64,000 nucleotides of DNA, from assembly GCA_900545345.1 (NCBI GenBank), contig UQYQ01000004.1:62001-126000 (forward strand), read 5' to 3'. Source of the DNA: an uncultured Ruminococcus sp. Lineage in GTDB: Bacteria > Bacillota > Clostridia > Oscillospirales > Ruminococcaceae. The position numbers were made by a program, and so were the translations under genes. Of the stretch, positions 59,859 through 64,000 are shown in pieces (position 1 is the first letter of the stretch; every line of letters starts with the position of its first letter). The notes under the pieces were generated by a model that made no database searches, was not told the origin of the DNA, and worked only from the letters and a program-made list of their open reading frames with translations.

Positions 59859-61787
59859 TTGAAACAAAACAAAAATAAGAGTATAATTATTTATCTTTTA
59901 GTTTCGCTGGTTATAATTTCAGGTCTTGTTTATATGCTTAATAATGTAAATAAAAAGACCGACAAAGTAGATTATTCTACCGTAACAAGCTATTTTGATG
60001 ATTTAAAGGTATCTGAGTTTACGCTCGACTTGGGAACAGGTGAGCTGAAATACAAGCTTATTGATTCAAAAGAAGAAAAAACTTATAAAGTACCTAGCGT
60101 ATCTGCTTTTTATAACAGGCTGTTTAACGACAATTATGATTATCAAAAAGATTATAATCAGAAGCATCCCGATAAGCCTCTTAAAATGAATATGAAAGAG
60201 ATAAAGGATAACAGCTTCTGGCTTAATTTGCTGCCTACACTTCTGCTTTTGGGAGCTATGGGTGTTATGGTATTTTTGATGATGAAAACTGCCGGAGGCG
60301 GCGGAAAAATCGGCAATTTCGGAAAATCCAATGCCAAACATCATATGGTTACAGGGAAAAAAGCAACCTTTGAAGATGTTGCGGGAGCAGATGAGGAAAA
60401 AGAAGAGCTTGCTGAGATTGTTGACTTTTTGAAAGATTCCAAAAAATATAATGAAATCGGTGCAAGAGTACCTAAGGGCGTTTTGCTTTTAGGCCCTCCG
60501 GGAACAGGTAAAACCTTGCTTGCCCGTGCTGTGGCAGGTGAAGCGGGGGTTCCGTTTTTCTCGATTTCAGGTTCGGACTTTGTTGAGATGTTTGTCGGCG
60601 TGGGAGCGTCAAGAGTAAGGGATTTGTTCTCTGAAGCTAAAAAGAACGCACCGGCTATTATATTCATTGACGAGATTGACGCAGTCGGACGTCAGCGTGG
60701 AGCAGGACTCGGCGGCGGTCATGACGAGCGTGAACAAACGCTTAACCAGCTTCTTGTTGAGATGGACGGTTTTACAGGCAATGAGGGTATTATTGTTATG
60801 GCAGCAACAAACCGCCGTGATATTTTAGACCCTGCACTTCTTCGTCCCGGAAGATTTGACAGACAGATTTTAGTTTCATATCCTGATGTTAAGGGAAGAG
60901 AAGAGATATTAAAGGTTCATTCGAGAAATAAGCCTTTGGCACCTGATGTTGATTTAAAGACAATTGCGAAAACAACCGTTGGCTTTACCGGTGCCGACCT
61001 TGAAAACCTTATAAACGAAGCCAGCTTGCTTGCTGCAAGAAAGAACAGAAAAGCAATCACTAAGGAAGATTTGGAAGAAGCTTCAATCAAGGTTATTGCA
61101 GGTCCTGAAAAGCGTTCAAAGGTTGTCACTGACGCTGAGAAAAAGCTTACAGCATATCACGAGGGCGGTCATGCAATCTGTACTTATTACTGTGATACAC
61201 AGGATAAGGTTCACCAGGTTTCGATTATTCCTCGCGGCGGTGCAGGCGGATATACTTTGTCGCTTCCCGAAAAGGATAAGGCGTATGTTTCCAAGAAGGA
61301 AATGTATCAGAACATTATTGTTTTGCTCGGCGGACGTGTGGCTGAGAAGATTATACTTGATGATATCTCAACAGGTGCTTCCAACGATTTAGAGCGTGCC
61401 ACATCTACTGCGAGAAATATGGTTACAAAATACGGTTTCAGTGAAAAGCTGGGCCCTGTGGTTTATGGCAGCGACGACCACGAGGTATTCTTAGGCCGTG
61501 ACTATACAAACGGAAACCGTTACAGCGAAGAAATCGCTTATCAGATTGACAGCGAGATGAAGAGCATTATCGAAAGCTGTTTTGTTGAGGCTGAAAATAT
61601 TCTGAAAGAGCATATTGACCAGCTTCACTTGGTTGCCAAATATCTGATGAAGAAAGAGAAAATCGACGGCGATGAGTTTGAAGACCTTATGACAGGCAAG
61701 CTTACAGAGGCTGATTTCACTGAGCAAATTGCTTCTGAGGCTGAAACGGAAGAAACTTCTTCTGAAGAAAATAAAGACAGTGAATAA
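59859..61787 (+). CDS. ftsH: ATP-dependent zinc metalloprotease
   Basis: Membrane-bound AAA+ protease for quality control. The 642 residues show a helix at about 8-26, an extracytoplasmic segment, a second helix near 120-142, the AAA core with Walker A LGPPGTGKTLLAR, pore loop FVGVGASRVRD, Walker B IIFIDEIDAVGRQR and SRH ATNRRDILDPALLRPGRFDR, and zinc site AYHEGGHAI. An acidic tail ends the chain. The TTG at 59859 is 8 bases from GGAG; the TTG at 59838 has no site. Confidence 0.97.
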   Translation: MKQNKNKSIIIYLLVSLVIISGLVYMLNNVNKKTDKVDYSTVTSYFDDLKVSEFTLDLGTGELKYKLIDSKEEKTYKVPSVSAFYNRLFNDNYDYQKDYNQKHPDKPLKMNMKEIKDNSFWLNLLPTLLLLGAMGVMVFLMMKTAGGGGKIGNFGKSNAKHHMVTGKKATFEDVAGADEEKEELAEIVDFLKDSKKYNEIGARVPKGVLLLGPPGTGKTLLARAVAGEAGVPFFSISGSDFVEMFVGVGASRVRDLFSEAKKNAPAIIFIDEIDAVGRQRGAGLGGGHDEREQTLNQLLVEMDGFTGNEGIIVMAATNRRDILDPALLRPGRFDRQILVSYPDVKGREEILKVHSRNKPLAPDVDLKTIAKTTVGFTGADLENLINEASLLAARKNRKAITKEDLEEASIKVIAGPEKRSKVVTDAEKKLTAYHEGGHAICTYYCDTQDKVHQVSIIPRGGAGGYTLSLPEKDKAYVSKKEMYQNIIVLLGGRVAEKIILDDISTGASNDLERATSTARNMVTKYGFSEKLGPVVYGSDDHEVFLGRDYTNGNRYSEEIAYQIDSEMKSIIESCFVEAENILKEHIDQLHLVAKYLMKKEKIDGDEFEDLMTGKLTEADFTEQIASEAETEETSSEENKDSE

Positions 61788-61802
61788 GAATTTAATTTTG
61801 AC

Positions 61803-61984
61803 TTTTTTAGGGGCAGCCCTCTCTTGCAGGGCATGCCCCTCTTTTATAACAGTTCGCCGAAATGTTATAAAATTTACCCATGTGCGGAGTGTACTCCGTC
61901 AAGGGATTTCGCTGACTGCGGTCAGCGACAATGGCTCCGTCCTTGACCTGCAAGCCTTTTGAAAAAGGCTTGACCGAAAACTTT
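61803..61984 (+). repeat. family-2 full copy after ftsH
   Basis: About 180 bases parallel to the copy in the trp operon: AGGGGCAGCCCTCTCTTGCA at one end, CGCTGACTGCGGTCAGCG in the middle, AAGCC-TTTTGAAAA-GGCTT and TTGACCGAAAACTTT at the other end. The inner hairpin is different: TTTATAACA/TGTTATAAA in place of CAAAATAGTCC/GGACTATTTTG. Confidence 0.75.
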
Positions 61985-62035
61985 AAATTCAATATGACTT
62001 TTTAGAATTGCATGGACAAGGTTTGTTAATTAGTG

Positions 62036-62064
62036 TTGAATTTTTTAGATTTATATGTTATAAT
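62036..62064 (+). promoter_or_regulatory. promoter of the ATPase gene
   Basis: TTGAAT (62036-62041) and TATAAT (62059-62064) with a 17-base spacer. The hairpin ATCTGC/GCAGAT (62071-62096) follows in the leader. Confidence 0.8.
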
Positions 62065-62122
62065 ATCAATATCTGCGATTATGTCTGATAGCAGATGTTA
62101 AAAACGGAGGTAAGATTTTATT

Positions 62123-62788
62123 TTGAAAAAGGTAAACATTATCACAGGGCATTATGGGAGCGGAAAAACGAACATTTCTGTGAATCTTGCTCTTGAGCTT
62201 GCTGAAAAAGGCGAAAAGGTTACGGTTGTTGATTTGGATATTGTAAATCCCTATTTCAGAACTGCTGATTTTGCCGAGCTTTTTTCAAGTAAGAATATAA
62301 ATCTTATTTCGTCAATTTATGCAAATTCCAATCTTGATATCCCTGCGATAAGCTTTGACATCGAAAGGCTGACCCGTGAGGACGGATATCTGATTATCGA
62401 TGTCGGCGGTGATGACAGCGGTTCTACAGCACTTGGAAGATACAAAGATATTTTTGACAGGCTTTCACAGTCGGGCGATATTGATATGTTTTATGTCATA
62501 AATAAGTACAGATTTATGACAAAGACCCCCCGTGAAACTATTGACCTTATGAGAGAAATTGAATATACTGCACGCTTTAAGCATACAGGTATTATAAACA
62601 ATTCTAATTTGGGTGAGGAAACCGATAAGCAGACGGTTCTTGACTCTCTTGATTATGCTGATGAGGTTGCAGAGGAAGCTGAGCTTCCTGTGGTGTTCAC
62701 TTCATCGCCTGTAGAGTTTGAATGTGAACGCACAAATATTAAACTTATAAAGCGTTTTGTAAAAGCAATCTGGGAGCAAGCAACGTGA
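62123..62788 (+). CDS. P-loop ATPase of the MinD/CobQ type linked to a 2-oxoacid oxidoreductase
   Basis: A 221-residue ATPase with deviant Walker A HYGSGKTNISVNLA at the start, VTVVDLDIVNPYFRT, IIDVGGDDSG and FYVINKYRFMT. Genes of this type stand next to clostridial 2-oxoacid:ferredoxin oxidoreductase operons, as here, with the ferredoxin subunit 945 bases on; the role, perhaps in cluster or complex assembly, is unknown. TTG start behind GGAGG. Its end EQAT and TGA stop lie in a family-1 hairpin. Confidence 0.8.
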   Translation: MKKVNIITGHYGSGKTNISVNLALELAEKGEKVTVVDLDIVNPYFRTADFAELFSSKNINLISSIYANSNLDIPAISFDIERLTREDGYLIIDVGGDDSGSTALGRYKDIFDRLSQSGDIDMFYVINKYRFMTKTPRETIDLMREIEYTARFKHTGIINNSNLGEETDKQTVLDSLDYADEVAEEAELPVVFTSSPVEFECERTNIKLIKRFVKAIWEQAT

Positions 62789-62850
62789 CGTTGCATCCAG
62801 TCTGCCTTTGGGGAATTTGATATAAAGGAAAATTTGAAAAACGGCGGAGT
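62775..62850 (+). repeat. family-1 repeat on the ATPase stop codon
   Basis: Hairpin GCAACGTGACGTTGC holds the TGA stop. TCTGCCTTTGGGGAATTTGA, AAAGGAAAATTTG, AACGGCGGAG follow. Confidence 0.8.
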
Positions 62851-62896
62851 TTTACTCATATTTATGATAAATAAGAGATAGAGTTTCTCATTTACA

Positions 62897-63025
62897 TAAA
62901 AATAAGAAACACCGCCATACTTTCCCGAGTATCGGTGCTTCTTAAAACATCAATATAGGGAGAACTGCCATTTGTGCAGTACTCTTTTTGCATTTATATT
63001 AGAACATATGCAATTTATTTGTCAA
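62897..63025 (-). ncRNA. orphan copy of the type I antitoxin-like RNA
   Basis: On the minus strand: TTGACA (63020-63025), TCTAAT (62998-63003), 16-base spacer, and terminator AAGAAGCACCG with CGGTGTTTCTT (62904-62943). The small hairpin is ACTGC/GCAGT where the other copy has ACCG/CGGT, so pairing is kept while bases change; TCTCCC follows in both. No toxin ORF is present on the other strand; 62850-62890 has only a faint resemblance to a toxin 3' end. Confidence 0.6.
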
Positions 63026-63033
63026 GTGCATTT

Positions 63034-63070
63034 AGAATTGATAATTGAAAATGGAAAATGGATAATTAAT
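63034..63070 (-). repeat. family-3 repeat at the end of partner 5
   Basis: AATTGATAATTGAAAATGG with TGGATAATTAATC, reaching the partner 5 stop codon as in modules 2, 3 and 4. Confidence 0.65.
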
Positions 63071-63311
63071 CGTTATTCTGCAAGAATTTTTTGTCTTTTT
63101 CGTTGGAGATTTTTTTATCAAGCAGTCTGCAGTAATCTCGATGTTCACATGCCTGATTTGATAAACACTCCAAAGCGTTTTTCATATATTCATCATTGCC
63201 GAAGCTATCTGTATATATTGTATAAACATGAGTGAGTCCGGCTATCATTTCGGATTGTTGAACGACTTTTTCCATTTCGGTAATTTTGATGTTATTTTTT
63301 GATTTTTTCAT
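63066..63311 (-). CDS. module 5 partner, small helical protein
   Basis: An 81-residue protein beginning MKKSKNNIKITEMEKVVQQ, closest to the module 3 partner, with SEMIAGLTHVYTIYTDS and LECLSNQACEHRDYCRLL. GAAAGGAA precedes ATG. Its RHH gene is instead closest to that of module 1, so the two halves have different relatives. Function unknown. Confidence 0.6.
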   Translation of the reverse strand: MKKSKNNIKITEMEKVVQQSEMIAGLTHVYTIYTDSFGNDEYMKNALECLSNQACEHRDYCRLLDKKISNEKDKKFLQNND

Positions 63312-63344
63312 TAGTTTTTATTTCCTTTCGTTTTGTATGATATA

Positions 63345-63453
63345 ATTATATCAAGTCGACATTGTATAGTCAATTGTCATAATAAACAAATATACAGGGT
63401 CGACATTGTACAGAATGATGTGTTTTTACGATGAATTGTGATATAGATATAAT
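63345..63453. promoter_or_regulatory. module 5 divergent promoters and operators
   Basis: Partner promoter (minus): TTGACT 63368-63373, TATAAT 63345-63350, 17-base spacer holding CAAGTCGACATTG. GTCGACATTGTA occurs at 63355-63366 and again at 63399-63410, 44 bases apart as in module 1. RHH promoter (plus): TTTACG 63425-63430 and TATAAT 63448-63453. Confidence 0.75.
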
Positions 63454-63487
63454 AGTTTAATATTTTTAGTTGAAAGGATATAAAAGT

Positions 63488-63673
63488 ATGCCAGTTAGTG
63501 AAGCAAAAAAAAGAGCAAATGCGAAATATACTAAAAAAGCTTATGACAGGCTTGAAATGAAAGTGCATAAGGGTGAAAAAGAAAAAATAGTTGCATTTGC
63601 AATGGAGCATGACGGTTCTTTAAACAAATTCCTTAATCGAGCTGTTAAAGAGGCGATGGAAAAAGATAAATAA
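63488..63673 (+). CDS. module 5 RHH-like DNA-binding protein
   Basis: A 61-residue basic protein MPVSEAKKRANAKYTKKAYD, then RLEMKVHKG, EKEKIVAFAMEH and DGSLNKFLNRAVKEAMEK. It is close to module 1, yet the middle outward strand residue is Lys instead of Gln, and its operator is unrelated. GAAAGGA precedes ATG 63488. It stands 59 bases ahead of the ferredoxin gene and may co-transcribe with the oxidoreductase operon, since no terminator lies between. Confidence 0.7.
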   Translation: MPVSEAKKRANAKYTKKAYDRLEMKVHKGEKEKIVAFAMEHDGSLNKFLNRAVKEAMEKDK

Positions 63674-63732
63674 TCATTAATTTTAAATAAACAGTGTGCA
63701 GGGGAATTACTCTGCAGAAGGGAGAATACATT

Positions 63733-63939
63733 ATGGCAAAGATTACTGTTAATTTTGAAAAATGCAAAGGCTGCGGACTTTGCACAACTGCTTGCCCTAA
63801 GAAGATTGTTGAGCTTCAAAAGGAAAAGAGAAACTCAAAAGGGTATTTTACAGCAGTTTGTATAGATGATGACGCATGCGTTGGCTGTAAGAGCTGTGCG
63901 GTTATGTGTCCTGACTGCTGTATAGTAGTCGAAAGATAA
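63733..63939 (+). CDS. 2-oxoacid:ferredoxin oxidoreductase delta (ferredoxin) subunit
   Basis: A 68-residue two-cluster ferredoxin with Cys motifs CKGCGLCTTACP and CVGCKSCAVMCP, each for one 4Fe-4S centre. It is the electron-transfer subunit of the KorD/VorD type; the following gene begins with the alpha-subunit sequence. GAAGGGAG precedes ATG 63733; the frame opens earlier at 63694. The complex would oxidise 2-oxoglutarate or branched 2-oxoacids, or make them in reverse; which cannot be told here. Confidence 0.85.
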   Translation: MAKITVNFEKCKGCGLCTTACPKKIVELQKEKRNSKGYFTAVCIDDDACVGCKSCAVMCPDCCIVVER

Positions 63940-63973
63940 CTTGTATTAAATTTTATTATTGGAGTTGAAACTA

Positions 63974-64000
63974 ATGGAAAGAAATTTAATGAAAGGTAAC
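63974..64000 (+). CDS. 2-oxoacid:ferredoxin oxidoreductase alpha subunit (first nine codons)
   Basis: ATG with GGAG 9 bases upstream opens MERNLMKGN and runs off the window. The position after a KorD/VorD-type ferredoxin and the sequence LMKGN (start of the alpha subunit, which usually continues LMKGNEA) support the call. Confidence 0.6.

Noticed and set aside
9056..62850. CRISPR array made of the recurring palindromes
   Set aside because: The copies are dispersed over 54 kb in gaps between genes, without regular spacers or cas genes.
40192..63673. Calling the five modules classical toxin-antitoxin operons
   Set aside because: The two genes are divergent rather than co-transcribed and the partners match no toxin family I know. 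The roles are left open.
1..64000. tRNA, rRNA, prophage or insertion sequence genes
   Set aside because: I saw no transposase, integrase or phage structural gene, and no tRNA cloverleaf or rRNA segment stood out by eye; a dedicated scan could not be run.

Overview
The window is chromosomal DNA from a low-GC Gram-positive anaerobe, most likely a gut member of class Clostridia close to Ruminococcus or another Oscillospirales genus. The evidence is AT-rich codon use, strong AGGAGG-type ribosome binding sites with several TTG and GTG starts, two T-box leaders, a lysine riboswitch, RNase J, IreB, GdpP, PASTA proteins, the MEP isoprenoid pathway (IspF, IspE) and a ferredoxin-linked 2-oxoacid oxidoreductase. 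The genus is inference. No rRNA, tRNA, CRISPR array, phage or insertion sequence was seen.

Layout. 1-5865: end of a raffinose/sucrose operon (two ABC permeases, sucrose phosphorylase, GH36 alpha-galactosidase, fructokinase). 5875-12775: acetyltransferase, GH31 alpha-xylosidase, DUF188 protein, GH3 beta-glucosidase, IspF. 12876-16252 (minus): lysine riboswitch with asd-dapA-dapB. 16376-23294: queA, PAS protein, tgt, mntP, HAD phosphatase, HTH-cupin regulator with an acyl-CoA ligase. 23311-27113: Phe T-box with pheST. 27344-30519: ireB, ispE, aminotransferase with Lrp regulator. 30600-38089 (minus): Trp T-box and trpE-GD-C-F-B-A. 38124-45848: PASTA lipoprotein, threonine aldolase, RNase J, a degenerate nucleotidyltransferase/phosphomannomutase fusion. 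46111-51686: nadB, a zeta-toxin-like kinase, AI-2E-family permease, nadC. 53022-61787: gdpP, rplI, dnaB, tilS, ftsH. 62123 to the end: ATPase, ferredoxin and the start of a 2-oxoacid:ferredoxin oxidoreductase.

The unusual content lies in the gaps of the right-hand 25 kb. Five divergent modules (near 40.2, 47.7, 51.9, 55.2 and 63.1 kb) each pair a roughly 61-residue ribbon-helix-helix-like protein with a 73-86-residue helical partner of unknown function. In all five, the partner promoter has a 17-bp spacer holding a palindrome or near-palindrome whose sequence differs from module to module. The modules look like insulated, self-regulating units that have multiplied and exchanged halves. They are bordered by an AT-rich repeat and by a palindromic repeat (14 copies seen) that often sits on the stop codon of the neighbouring gene and forms it.

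Two more candidates stand out: a type I toxin-antitoxin locus (29-residue holin-like peptide and convergent RNA, 55.9-56.2 kb) with an orphan copy of the RNA at 62.9 kb, and a pseudoknot-plus-terminator RNA in the rnj leader (43.3-43.4 kb) that resembles a riboswitch but matches no class I recognise.
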